NCBI GenBank assembly: GCA_964642045.1
Contig: CAZXLZ010000020.1
Coordinates: 1-19,572, forward strand
Length of the DNA: 19,572 bases
Reading direction: 5' to 3'
From: RGIG5057 sp964642045
GTDB taxonomy: Bacteria; Bacillota; Clostridia; TANB77; CAG-465
Shown: in pieces, positions 1 through 6,121 of the stretch
Position numbering within the stretch: the stretch's first letter is position 1
Layout: each line of letters begins with the position of its first letter
Translations under genes and position numbers: made by a program
Notes under the pieces: generated by a model
The model's database searches: none
What the model was told of the DNA's origin: nothing
Seen by the model: only the letters and a program-made list of their open reading frames with translations

Positions 1-159
1 AAATTTAAAGTAAAACCTGAAAAAGGGCAAGAGGTAATAACAAATATTTCCGGTAAGGCTAGAATGAATTACATTAAGATTTTACCAGGAGATAAGGTAA
101 AACTAGAACTATCTACATATGACCTTACAAAAGGTAGAATAACATGGAGATCAAAATAG
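1..159 (+). CDS. infA: Translation initiation factor IF-1, C-terminal part (5' end outside window)
   Basis: The first 52 codons read in frame 1 and end in TAG at 157-159. They give the C-terminal three quarters of IF-1, an S1-like OB-fold protein of about 72 residues that occupies the ribosomal A site during initiation. Recognisable family segments are ISGKARMNYIKILPGDKV and the terminal YDLTKGRITWRSK, close to the usual YDLTRGRITWR ending. The start codon lies before the window. infA followed by rpmJ, rpsM and rpsK is the standard order in Firmicutes. Nothing looks damaged. The assignment is secure from sequence alone. Confidence 0.95.
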   Translation, partial: KFKVKPEKGQEVITNISGKARMNYIKILPGDKVKLELSTYDLTKGRITWRSK

Positions 160-180
160 CTCCAAATATATTTAAATTCG

Positions 181-252
181 TGTAAAAAGTCTATAACAAA
201 TAAGAGCGGCTGTATGGGGTATAGGTATCCCACATTTGTTTAGATTTTTACA
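181..252 (+). ncRNA. Two-part hairpin in the infA-rpmJ spacer (candidate structured leader)
   Basis: The 215-bp spacer between infA and rpmJ contains a long imperfect inverted repeat. The outer arm 181-201 pairs with 234-252 with only small interruptions. Inside it, 215-221 pairs with 226-232 as a perfect 7-bp stem closing a TAGG loop. No uninterrupted T tract follows the outer stem directly, so it does not look like a plain terminator, although a run of T occurs about 13 bases further on. It could be a processing site, a partial attenuator or a regulatory leader for rpmJ and the genes behind it. I do not recognise it as a named RNA family. Confidence 0.5.
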
Positions 253-374
253 ATATATAAGTCTTTTTTATTTAATACCTTGCATTTCAAATTAAATAAA
301 AAAGCAAAACATGGTTTAAACTTAAAAGTAAAGATTAAAAATACTTTTAAAAAGTGTTTTAAGGAGGATTCAAA

Positions 375-488
375 ATGAAAGTAAGACCATCAGTAAAAAA
401 GATTTGTGATAAGTGCAAAGTAATCAGAAGAAATGGCGTAGTTAGAGTAATCTGTGAAAATGCAAAACACAAACAAAGACAAGGTTAA
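375..488 (+). CDS. rpmJ: 50S ribosomal protein L36
   Basis: A 37-codon ORF opens with ATG behind a strong AAGGAGG (361-367) and ends in TAA. L36 is the smallest large-subunit protein and binds 23S rRNA through a zinc ribbon. The sequence begins MKVRPSVKKICDKCKVIRR, and the ligands Cys11, Cys14, Cys27 and His32 are all present, so this is the zinc-binding form. The length of 37 residues is typical. It is followed after 21 bases by rpsM. It is easily missed because of its size. Confidence 0.96.
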   Translation: MKVRPSVKKICDKCKVIRRNGVVRVICENAKHKQRQG

Positions 489-509
489 TTAGTGGGGGTG
501 TAATTTTAA

Positions 510-881
510 ATGGCACGTATTGCTGGAGTAGACTTACCAAAGTCTAAAATTGCAGAAATAGGACTTACATCAATATATGGTATAGGACGTTCTGCATCAA
601 GAAAAATACTAGCAGAAGCTGGTATAGACGCAAACAAAAGAATAAAGGACTTCACTGATGAAGATGAAGCAAAAGTAAGAGCTATAATCGAAAGAGATTA
701 TACAGTAGAAGGAGACTTAAGAAAAGAAGTTTCTCTAAACATTAAAAGATTAATGGAAATCAATTGCTACAGAGGTCAAAGACACAAAAAAGGTTTACCA
801 GTTAGAGGACAAAGAACAAAAACAAATGCTAGAACTAGAAAAGGACCAAGAAAAGTTGTAGCAGGTAAGAAAGGAGTATAG
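510..881 (+). CDS. rpsM: 30S ribosomal protein S13
   Basis: This 123-residue protein starts MARIAGVDLPKSKIAEIGLTSIYGIG, typical of S13, which sits in the head of the 30S subunit, contacts P-site tRNA and bridges to the 50S subunit. The helix-two-turns-helix part and the basic C-terminal tail with RGQRTKTNARTRKGPRK are both present. The start ATG has a GGGGGTG ribosome-binding site at 493-499. The stop TAG lies six bases before the rpsK start, so the pair is probably translated together. Length and composition are normal for the family. Confidence 0.97.
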   Translation: MARIAGVDLPKSKIAEIGLTSIYGIGRSASRKILAEAGIDANKRIKDFTDEDEAKVRAIIERDYTVEGDLRKEVSLNIKRLMEINCYRGQRHKKGLPVRGQRTKTNARTRKGPRKVVAGKKGV

Positions 882-887
882 TTAAAA

Positions 888-1277
888 ATGGCAGTTAAAA
901 AAACAGTAACAAAAAAGAAAGTTAAAAAGAATATACCAACTGGCGCAGCACATATCCAATCTTCTTTCAACAATACAATAGTTACAATGACAGATGAAGC
1001 TGGAAATGTTATTTCATGGGCTAGTGCAGGTGGACTTGGTTTTAAAGGATCAAGAAAAAATACTCCTTTTGCAGCTGGTGAAGCAGCAACAACTGCGGCT
1101 AATGCAGCAAAAGAGCACGGTCTAAAATCTGTAGAAGTATTTGTAAAGGGACCTGGTAGTGGTAGAGAGGCTGCTATAAGATCACTTCAAGCAGCTGGAC
1201 TAGAAATTACTATGATTAAAGATGTGTCTCCAATTCCTCATAATGGTTGTAGACCACCAAAGAGAAGAAGAGTGTAG
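888..1277 (+). CDS. rpsK: 30S ribosomal protein S11
   Basis: The 129-residue product carries the S11 hallmarks HIQSSFNNTIVTMTDEAGN near residues 22-40, the WASAGGLGFKGSRKNTPFAA stretch in the middle, and the terminal DVSPIPHNGCRPPKRRRV, which is nearly invariant. S11 lies on the 30S platform next to the Shine-Dalgarno duplex. The lysine-rich N-terminus is ordinary. The ribosome-binding site AGGAGTA lies inside the 3' end of rpsM, and the gene ends in TAG 19 bases before rpsD. Nothing is anomalous. Confidence 0.97.
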   Translation: MAVKKTVTKKKVKKNIPTGAAHIQSSFNNTIVTMTDEAGNVISWASAGGLGFKGSRKNTPFAAGEAATTAANAAKEHGLKSVEVFVKGPGSGREAAIRSLQAAGLEITMIKDVSPIPHNGCRPPKRRRV

Positions 1278-1296
1278 TGGGGGTGTTTTAAGTAAA

Positions 1297-1893
1297 ATGG
1301 CAATTAGTAGAGGACCTATTCTAAAAAAATGTAGAGCTTTAGGTATAGAACCTACAGTTATAGGAATAGATAAGAAATCAAATAGAAAACCTAAGAAAAA
1401 CGGAAGAAAACTTAGTGAGTATGGAATTCAGCTTAAAGAAAAACAAAAAGTTAAATTCGTTTACGGTGTTGCTGAAAAACAATTTAGAAAATATTTTGAA
1501 GAAGCAGCTAGAGTAAATGGTAAAACTGGTGAATTATTACTTCAAACTTTAGAATTAAGACTTGACAATATCGCATATAGATTAGGTATTGGAAAATCTA
1601 GAGCTGAAGCTAGACAACTTGTAACATATGAAATGTTAGAAGTAAATGGAAGAAAAGTTAATATCCCATCATACATTTGCAAAGTTGGTGATGTTATAAA
1701 AGTTAGAGAATCTAAAAAAGCAAATAAAGCAGTCGTAGATTCTTTAGAAGTAAATAAAACAAGATTAATACCAAGCTGGATTGATTTTAACAAAGATAAG
1801 CTAGAAGCTAAAATTGTTAGAAAACCAGTTAAAGAAGATATTGATTTTGAAGTACAAGAAAGTCTAATAGTAGAGTTATACTCAAGAAATTAG
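1297..1893 (+). CDS. rpsD: 30S ribosomal protein S4 (form without the zinc site)
   Basis: The 198-residue protein starts MAISRGPILKKCRALGIEP. I chose the ATG at 1297 because it follows a GTGGGGGTG ribosome-binding site at 1277-1285; the open frame reaches back to 1222, but that part overlaps rpsK and resembles nothing in S4. S4 binds 16S rRNA early in assembly and, in many bacteria, represses its own operon. The S4-type RNA-binding domain is visible around LDNIAYRLGIGKSRAEARQLV. Only one N-terminal cysteine (Cys12) is left of the four that hold zinc in the other S4 form, so this is the C-minus type. The C-terminus VQESLIVELYSRN is typical. Confidence 0.95.
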   Translation: MAISRGPILKKCRALGIEPTVIGIDKKSNRKPKKNGRKLSEYGIQLKEKQKVKFVYGVAEKQFRKYFEEAARVNGKTGELLLQTLELRLDNIAYRLGIGKSRAEARQLVTYEMLEVNGRKVNIPSYICKVGDVIKVRESKKANKAVVDSLEVNKTRLIPSWIDFNKDKLEAKIVRKPVKEDIDFEVQESLIVELYSRN

Positions 1894-1926
1894 TAATAGT
1901 ACTGTATATTATATAAACGTTCAATG

Positions 1927-1980
1927 TAATTTGTGTAATCAGAGCAAATTATTTAGAGTGTGTGTAATCAGAGCACGCTC
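1927..1980 (+). promoter_or_regulatory. Twin hairpins with identical loops before rpoA
   Basis: Two stem-loops stand in tandem between rpsD and rpoA. The first pairs TAATTTG (1927-1933) with CAAATTA (1945-1951). The second pairs GAGTGTG (1956-1962) with CACGCTC (1974-1980), with one G-U pair. Both enclose exactly the same 11-base loop, TGTAATCAGAG, while the stems differ in sequence but keep pairing. That is the pattern expected when a protein or RNA reads the loop in a hairpin context. The rpoA ribosome-binding site (1986-1990) follows immediately. The position suggests control of rpoA/rplQ or mRNA processing. I do not recognise a named family. Confidence 0.6.
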
Positions 1981-1998
1981 AGATTGGGGGAATTTTAA

Positions 1999-2940
1999 AT
2001 GGTTGAAATGCAAAGACCAGAAATAAAATGTGTTGCAGTTGATGTTGACACATATTATGCAAGATTTGAAGTTGAGCCTTTAGAAAGAGGCTTTGGTATA
2101 ACACTTGGAAATTCATTAAGAAGAATACTTCTTTCATCACTTCCAGGTTATGCACTAAATTCTATCAAGATTGATGGAGTTACTCATGAATTTGTATCAG
2201 TTCCAGGTGTTACAGAAGATGTAACTGATATAATACTTAACTTAAAACAAGTATGTATAAAATGCGGTGATACAGATGATAAACAGCTTTCTATAAAAGC
2301 TGTTGGACCTTGTGAAGTAACTGCAAAAGATATTATAACAGATGGCAGCTGCTCTATAGTAAATCAAGATTTACATATCGCATATGTAGATGAAGGAGCA
2401 GAGCTTAACATAGATATGACAGCAACTAGAGGTAGAGGGTACATCGTTGCAGAAAAATCTGAAATGGATGCTGTAAATGTTATTCCAATAGACGCTATAT
2501 TTACACCTGTTAAGAAAGTTAACTTTACAGTTGGTAAAACAAGAGTTGGTAAATCAGCAGATTATGATAGTTTAGTACTTGAAATCTGGACTAATGGTGT
2601 TATAGAACCATTTGAAGCACTTAGTATGGCAGCTAAGATATTATATGAACATTTAGAGATGTTTATAGATTTATCTGAAATTGCAAAAACTATGTCAATA
2701 ATGTCCCACAAAGAAATATCTAAGAAAGATAAATTACTTGAAACACCTATTGAAGATTTAGAATTCTCAGTTAGATCATATAACTGTTTAAAAAGAGCTG
2801 GTATGCATACAATTGCAGACATAGTTTGTAAAACAGAGCATGAAATGATAAAAGTAAGAAATCTAGGTAAAAAATCTTTAGAGGAAGTAATTAATAAAAT
2901 TCATGATTTAGGTCTTGAATTCAATAAAGAAGAAGATTAA
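1999..2940 (+). CDS. rpoA: DNA-directed RNA polymerase subunit alpha
   Basis: The 313-residue protein has both alpha domains. The N-terminal assembly domain includes VEPLERGFGITLGNSLRRILLSSLPG (in part near residues 27-52), which is the dimerisation and beta/beta' docking surface. The C-terminal domain (about 250-308) has the helix-hairpin-helix segment VRNLGKKSLEEV, which binds UP elements and activators. The ATG at 1999 lies eight bases after a GGGGG ribosome-binding site, which favours it over the ATG at 2008. The gene is co-transcribed with rpsD and rplQ and is preceded by the twin hairpins. Length is normal. Confidence 0.97.
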   Translation: MVEMQRPEIKCVAVDVDTYYARFEVEPLERGFGITLGNSLRRILLSSLPGYALNSIKIDGVTHEFVSVPGVTEDVTDIILNLKQVCIKCGDTDDKQLSIKAVGPCEVTAKDIITDGSCSIVNQDLHIAYVDEGAELNIDMTATRGRGYIVAEKSEMDAVNVIPIDAIFTPVKKVNFTVGKTRVGKSADYDSLVLEIWTNGVIEPFEALSMAAKILYEHLEMFIDLSEIAKTMSIMSHKEISKKDKLLETPIEDLEFSVRSYNCLKRAGMHTIADIVCKTEHEMIKVRNLGKKSLEEVINKIHDLGLEFNKEED

Positions 2941-2963
2941 TTCTAAAGAAGGAGGAAATTAAA

Positions 2964-3488
2964 GTGGCAGGAGTTAGAAAACTAGGAAGAACAACTTCAC
3001 ACAGAAAATCATTACTTAACAATATAACTACATCTTTAATTTTAAATGGTAAGGTGGAAACAACACTTGCTAAGGCTAAAGAAGTAAAACCTATAGCTGA
3101 TAGTTTAATTAGTTTAGCTATCAAAGAAAAAGATAACTTTGAAGTTAAAGAAAAAACAATATCTAGAGCTAAATTAGATAAAAATGGTAAAAAAGTAACA
3201 GAAGAAAGAACTTCTAAAAATGGCAATAAATATAAAGCTATTGTAAGAGAAGTAGTAAAAGAAAATGTTAATGTAGATAAACCATCAAAATTAGCTGCTA
3301 GAAGAAAAATGTTTACTAAAGTAAATAAAGTAAAAGATAGTGAAGGAAAAACAATTGACTTAACAGAAAAATTGTTTAATGATATAGCACCAAAATATGA
3401 AGCTGGAAAAGGCGGATATACTAGAATAATAAAGTTAGTGCCTAGAAAAGGCGATGGTGCTGATATGGCTATAATAGAGCTTATATAA
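2964..3488 (+). CDS. rplQ: 50S ribosomal protein L17 with an internal insertion
   Basis: L17 lies near the polypeptide exit of the 50S subunit. The product begins AGVRKLGRTTSHRKSLLNN and ends GGYTRIIKLVPRKGDGADMA plus IIELI, both standard. It uses a GTG start after a perfect GGAGG (2951-2955). At 174 residues it is about 60 longer than the common form. The extra part, roughly residues 55-110, is lysine-rich and lies between the N-terminal helices and the ARRKMFTKV helix. As I recall, insertions here occur in other Clostridia, so this is probably a lineage trait. It is the last gene of the operon, with a terminator ten bases later. Confidence 0.94.
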   Translation: MAGVRKLGRTTSHRKSLLNNITTSLILNGKVETTLAKAKEVKPIADSLISLAIKEKDNFEVKEKTISRAKLDKNGKKVTEERTSKNGNKYKAIVREVVKENVNVDKPSKLAARRKMFTKVNKVKDSEGKTIDLTEKLFNDIAPKYEAGKGGYTRIIKLVPRKGDGADMAIIELI

Positions 3489-3498
3489 CTAAATAACA

Positions 3499-3530
3499 AA
3501 ACACATCCTAAATTAATAGGATGTGTTTTT
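3499..3530. terminator. Terminator after rplQ, probably working in both directions
   Basis: A perfect 12-bp stem pairs AAACACATCCTA with its complement ending at 3528, closing a 6-base loop. A T run follows on the plus strand. On the minus strand the same stem is followed by TTTTG and more T, only a few bases past the stop of the converging minus-strand gene, so one hairpin may end both transcripts. Confidence 0.9.
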
Positions 3531-3542
3531 GACTAAATAATC

Positions 3543-4135
3543 TTAGGAAGCTGCCTCATTGCGATTATTCATCTCTTCTTTGATTAAGCAGGTTACTTCG
3601 GGTACCTCGTTATAGTAGTGATAACGTAAGTAGCTATAAAGCGATTCAAGTGTTTCGTAACTTGCTACAAAAAGTGCTGGCTTAATCAGTGAAATTTTGT
3701 TTCTTTTTGCGGATGCAACCACTAAAGGAACTATGAATTTATGAAGAGGGACACCTTCAAGATTGTTAAGGAACAGCGAGATTATAGCAGTATTGCTATG
3801 CTCTACAGCATTACCCACACAATGGTGATATTTAAAACTGAAATCTGTAGTAGGTGTAATCATCTTGATTAACCTCTCAACAAGGTTATAATCCTCCATT
3901 TTGAAAGTGATGGAAATTAGCTTAGAAAGCACTAAATCATCAAGTGCATCTTCCTTCATATCCAACAGCTTAGAGAAAGTATCACTCAGCTCTTTTTCAG
4001 AATATACCTCCTTTTCTATATAATCTCAACCTCTTCATTATACCAGTTTGTTGTCTCGTTTATTGTCTCGCATTCTTTAATGCATGCAGAGATAAGTGTA
4101 TCAATTTGAGTCTTAGAAAAAATTGAATTAGTCAT
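3543..4135 (-). pseudogene. Frameshifted gene of unknown function in the minus-strand island
   Basis: Reading the minus strand from ATG 4135, with AAAGGA upstream, gives 39 codons beginning MTNSIFSKTQIDTLISAC and stopping at TAG 4018-4016. The next frame is open from about 4028 to a stop at 3543 and continues as EKEVYSEKELSDTFSKLLDMKED. The second part has no good start: the only start-like codon is a TTG at 3965 with no ribosome-binding site. A single lost base near 4030 explains both halves, giving about 195 residues. The protein looks all-helical, perhaps a helical-repeat fold, but I do not recognise it. A consensus promoter and a leader hairpin stand upstream, and base composition is higher in GC than in the neighbouring operons. 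A sequencing error is the main alternative to a true mutation. Confidence 0.55.
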
Positions 4136-4156
4136 AATAAGTTCCTTTCTTGTTTT

Positions 4157-4200
4157 ACGCATATATAATATGTGCTGTTTATCCACATAAATTTATGCGT
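4157..4200 (-). promoter_or_regulatory. Leader hairpin upstream of the frameshifted island gene
   Basis: On the minus strand ACGCATA (4200-4194) pairs with TATGCGT (4163-4157), and inside this TATGTG pairs with CACATA (4189-4184 with 4174-4169) around a nine-base loop. It lies between the promoter at 4226-4254 and the ribosome-binding site, so it would fold in the 5' untranslated RNA. It may instead be a protein-binding palindrome in DNA. Confidence 0.4.
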
Positions 4201-4225
4201 GTTTTTCTTATAACATACAATTAAT

Positions 4226-4254
4226 ATTATAACACATTTTAAAAATTATGTCAA
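4226..4254 (-). promoter_or_regulatory. Consensus sigma-A promoter, minus strand
   Basis: The minus strand reads TTGACA (4254-4249), a 17-base spacer and TATAAT (4231-4226), a perfect match to the housekeeping consensus. It points to the frameshifted gene starting at 4135, leaving a leader of roughly 85 bases that contains the hairpin at 4157-4200. Confidence 0.8.
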
Positions 4255-4324
4255 ATAATATAGATGCTATTACATAAAAATAAGAATATTATAAAACAAT
4301 GAGAGAAAAGTTATAATATAATCA

Positions 4325-4370
4325 AAAGAAAATCAGTTAGAAAATTAATTCCAACTGATTTTTTCTTTTT
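4325..4370 (-). terminator. Terminator of the three-gene island operon
   Basis: AAAATCAGTT (4329-4338) and AACTGATTTT (4353-4362) form a 10-bp stem around a 14-base loop. On the minus strand the hairpin directly follows the stop codon at 4371-4369 and is trailed by TTTTCTTTT. It separates the operon from the next minus-strand gene, which has its own promoter. Confidence 0.75.
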
Positions 4371-4887
4371 AAGCTAATTCCCATCTTTCCATCAATTTTT
4401 GAGTATATGACGGATTAGAGGAGAGCATTTTCCTTGAGTTTTCGATTATGCTCGATATTTTTTCATTAACAATCTCGTCAAGATTGAAAAGCTCGTACAA
4501 ATCAGGGAAGACTGATTTGTATTCATAGAATAACTCTTGAATGGCAGTTATTCTGTTTTCCAATTCTTCATATTCTTTTAACAATTTGAAGCCTTCAGCT
4601 AATTTATTATCTACGAGGTCATCAGAATCTCTTGAAGCAAGAAAGCTTAGCGTAATAAAATTACTTTCAGATTTCTCGTTAGGAAAATACTGAGTAATAG
4701 CGAGAGATAAGAGATTATATAAATCAATCATCTCTTTTATTTGCGCTTTAGCTGATGTATGTTTCCTCACAACAGGGTACGTTTTAGCTTTTAAGAGCAG
4801 GTTTAATCGCTCTTTAGGAGGTAAGCATATTGCCTCTTTGGAGAATAACCGTTGCTCTATGGAAGTATTTGTTATACATGATGTCAT
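4369..4887 (-). CDS. Hypothetical protein, helical, last gene of the island operon
   Basis: The 172-residue product is not recognised. It looks almost entirely helical. Residues from about 95 to 155 are rich in Glu, Leu and Ile in a heptad-like pattern (KLLKEYEELENRITAIQEL), so a short coiled coil is likely. No signal peptide or membrane segment is visible. The start ATG overlaps the TGA of the preceding gene as ATGA, and its ribosome-binding site GGAGGATG lies inside that gene, so the two are translationally coupled. That suggests a functional link to the paralogous pair upstream. The codons use more G and C than the ribosomal genes alongside, consistent with acquisition by transfer. No function can be assigned. 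Confidence 0.7.
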   Translation of the reverse strand: MTSCITNTSIEQRLFSKEAICLPPKERLNLLLKAKTYPVVRKHTSAKAQIKEMIDLYNLLSLAITQYFPNEKSESNFITLSFLASRDSDDLVDNKLAEGFKLLKEYEELENRITAIQELFYEYKSVFPDLYELFNLDEIVNEKISSIIENSRKMLSSNPSYTQKLMERWELA

Positions 4888-5225
4888 TTTTCATCCTCCA
4901 TTTTGATAAAGAGTATATCAGTTGGATTAGGACTTTTTTCCTTAAAGGCGATGTCTTTTGAATGTATAGAAGTTATTTCATTCCATAAACATGAGTCTAC
5001 GGTAACAAATTTTATTATTATCGTAGTTTCATTATCATAAAGGTACCACTTAAGTTTTAAATGCTTGGAAGCATTAAGACTTCCAAAAGAACTACACGTT
5101 GCACAAAGATTAGAATAGAAACCATCGCTAACATAAATCCATGCATTTTTTGTTTGATCTCCAAGCTCAGCCAAAAAGTCACGAGGGTCTTTATCCTTTG
5201 GACAATAGATAGGGTCTATTTTCAT
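4884..5225 (-). CDS. Hypothetical protein, second copy of a tandem paralog pair
   Basis: This 113-residue protein and the one encoded at 5244-5576 are clearly related. Both share a CP-x-DK-x-P start, then LAELG-x-x-TK, an IY strand, a CS dipeptide near the middle, and a C-terminal DIAF-x-E-x-S-x-NP-x-x-I motif ending in IKM. The region around 60-85 looks like beta strands. There is no signal peptide or membrane segment. A good ribosome-binding site (AAAAAAGGAG) precedes the ATG, and the gene lies 18 bases after its paralog. It overlaps the following gene by four bases. The family is unknown to me. The conserved cysteines might bind metal or be structural, but there are too few for a clear zinc site. 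Confidence 0.75.
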   Translation of the reverse strand: MKIDPIYCPKDKDPRDFLAELGDQTKNAWIYVSDGFYSNLCATCSSFGSLNASKHLKLKWYLYDNETTIIIKFVTVDSCLWNEITSIHSKDIAFKEKSPNPTDILFIKMEDEK

Positions 5226-5243
5226 GTTTTATTTTCTCCTTTT

Positions 5244-5576
5244 TTAAGCTGCCATTTTTATTTTGAATATTTCTTTCGGATTGCAAGATGGCTCTTCAAA
5301 AGCTATATCATCAGCTTTGATGTATAAAATTTCAAAGTAGCCGTCCTTTGTCTTTTCTTTGGAGACCAGGAGTTCTGTGCTGGGATATGTTCTGGAAGCA
5401 GCCCAAAACATGCTAAGGAGTCTACTATCAGTAGATACGCTTTTGCTGCAGCTTTCTTGCAGCTTCTCTAAAGCCTTTTGATCTAAATAAATTTTGCAGT
5501 CTTTAGTCCGCTCGCCGAGTTCAGCAAGTAAATCGAGGGGGCACTTGTCAATAGGACAATTCATAATTTTTTCCAT
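5244..5576 (-). CDS. Hypothetical protein, first copy of a tandem paralog pair
   Basis: The 110-residue product opens the island operon. It begins MEKIMNCPIDKCPLDLLAEL and ends with DIAFEEPSCNPKEIFKIKM, sharing spaced motifs with its downstream paralog at 4884-5225. It carries three cysteines absent from the conserved set (for example in DKCP and SCNP), so the copies have diverged. The start follows AAAAGGAG at a good distance. A consensus-like promoter (5655-5683) and a palindrome (5613-5633) lie upstream on the same strand. GC is 24 of 60 bases in 5461-5520, against 14 of 60 in 12121-12180 of the accessory part, so the gene differs in composition. Function unknown. Confidence 0.75.
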   Translation of the reverse strand: MEKIMNCPIDKCPLDLLAELGERTKDCKIYLDQKALEKLQESCSKSVSTDSRLLSMFWAASRTYPSTELLVSKEKTKDGYFEILYIKADDIAFEEPSCNPKEIFKIKMAA

Positions 5577-5612
5577 TTGTTTCTCCTTTTAAAATTTTTT
5601 TGGGGATATGTG

Positions 5613-5633
5613 TTTTGAAATATTATTTCAAAA
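5613..5633. promoter_or_regulatory. Operator-like palindrome before the island operon
   Basis: TTTTGAAAT and ATTTCAAAA form a perfect 9-bp inverted repeat around ATT. It lies between the minus-strand promoter at 5655-5683 and the first island gene, shortly after the expected transcription start. It could bind a repressor or fold as an RNA hairpin; no T tract follows on the minus strand. Confidence 0.5.
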
Positions 5634-5654
5634 TAGTCTATTAATAACAATTTA

Positions 5655-5683
5655 ATTATACCATATATTTACATAAAATTCAA
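5655..5683 (-). promoter_or_regulatory. Sigma-A-type promoter of the island operon
   Basis: On the minus strand TTGAAT (5683-5678) is followed by a 17-base spacer and TATAAT (5660-5655). It is divergent from the ylxM promoter at 5731-5759 and drives the three genes 5576-4369. Confidence 0.75.
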
Positions 5684-5730
5684 TCTTTAAGGGATAATAT
5701 CAATAATTATATCAATTTTATGTATTTTTC

Positions 5731-5759
5731 TTGACAAATGAGGCTTAAAAATGTATAAT
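5731..5759 (+). promoter_or_regulatory. Consensus sigma-A promoter of the ylxM-ffh operon
   Basis: TTGACA (5731-5736), a 17-base spacer and TATAAT (5754-5759) match the housekeeping consensus exactly. The ylxM start is 41 bases downstream. A strong constitutive promoter suits an operon for SRP, ribosomal proteins and tRNA modification. Confidence 0.88.
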
Positions 5760-5760
5760 A

Positions 5761-5780
5761 GTAAAGTAAATTTTCTTTAC
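5761..5780. repeat. Inverted repeat at the ylxM transcription start
   Basis: GTAAAG (5761-5766) and CTTTAC (5775-5780) form a 6-bp inverted repeat around eight bases, starting one base after the -10 box. The position fits an operator or a small 5' end hairpin in the mRNA. The match is short and could be chance. Confidence 0.35.
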
Positions 5781-5800
5781 ATATAGATTAAGGTGAAAAT

Positions 5801-6112
5801 ATGGATAAATTAAGACTTATTGCACTATACGATATATATGGAAAACTACTTACAAAAAATCAGGCAAAAATGTTTGAAGAGTATTATATGTGTGACTTAT
5901 CATTAAGAGAAATTGCACAAAATGAGTATGTAACATTTCAAGCAGTAAGGTCGGCTCTTAAAACAGCAGAAAATCAGCTAGAAAAATTTGAAGAAGTAGT
6001 TGGAATGTATAAGCAAAATGAGAAAATTAAAGAGTTAGAAAGCACGCTTAAGGATGAAAATATTCAAAGTGAAAAGATATATGAAATATTAGAAAAATTA
6101 AAAGAAAAATAG
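5801..6112 (+). CDS. ylxM: YlxM-type DNA-binding/SRP-associated protein
   Basis: The 103-residue product fits the YlxM (p13, UPF0122) family: a small helix-turn-helix protein encoded just before ffh in many Firmicutes and reported in streptococci to associate with the SRP. The sigma-like helix-turn-helix covers about residues 18-60, with AKMFEEYYMCDLSLREIA and VTFQAVRSALKTAE as its core. A lysine- and glutamate-rich tail predicts a coiled coil. The start has AAGGTGA (5790-5796) in front. The gene ends nine bases before ffh, with the ffh ribosome-binding site in between. It is first in the operon behind a consensus promoter. Confidence 0.88.
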   Translation: MDKLRLIALYDIYGKLLTKNQAKMFEEYYMCDLSLREIAQNEYVTFQAVRSALKTAENQLEKFEEVVGMYKQNEKIKELESTLKDENIQSEKIYEILEKLKEK

Positions 6113-6121
6113 GAGGATACA

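Noticed and set aside
1222..1296. Longer N-terminus for rpsD reaching back into rpsK.
   Set aside because: The added residues do not look like S4 and the ribosome-binding site fits the ATG at 1297.
2921..3499. A 192-codon open frame on the minus strand opposite rplQ.
   Set aside because: It is the complement of a clear ribosomal gene, with a low-complexity hydrophobic product and no start signals.
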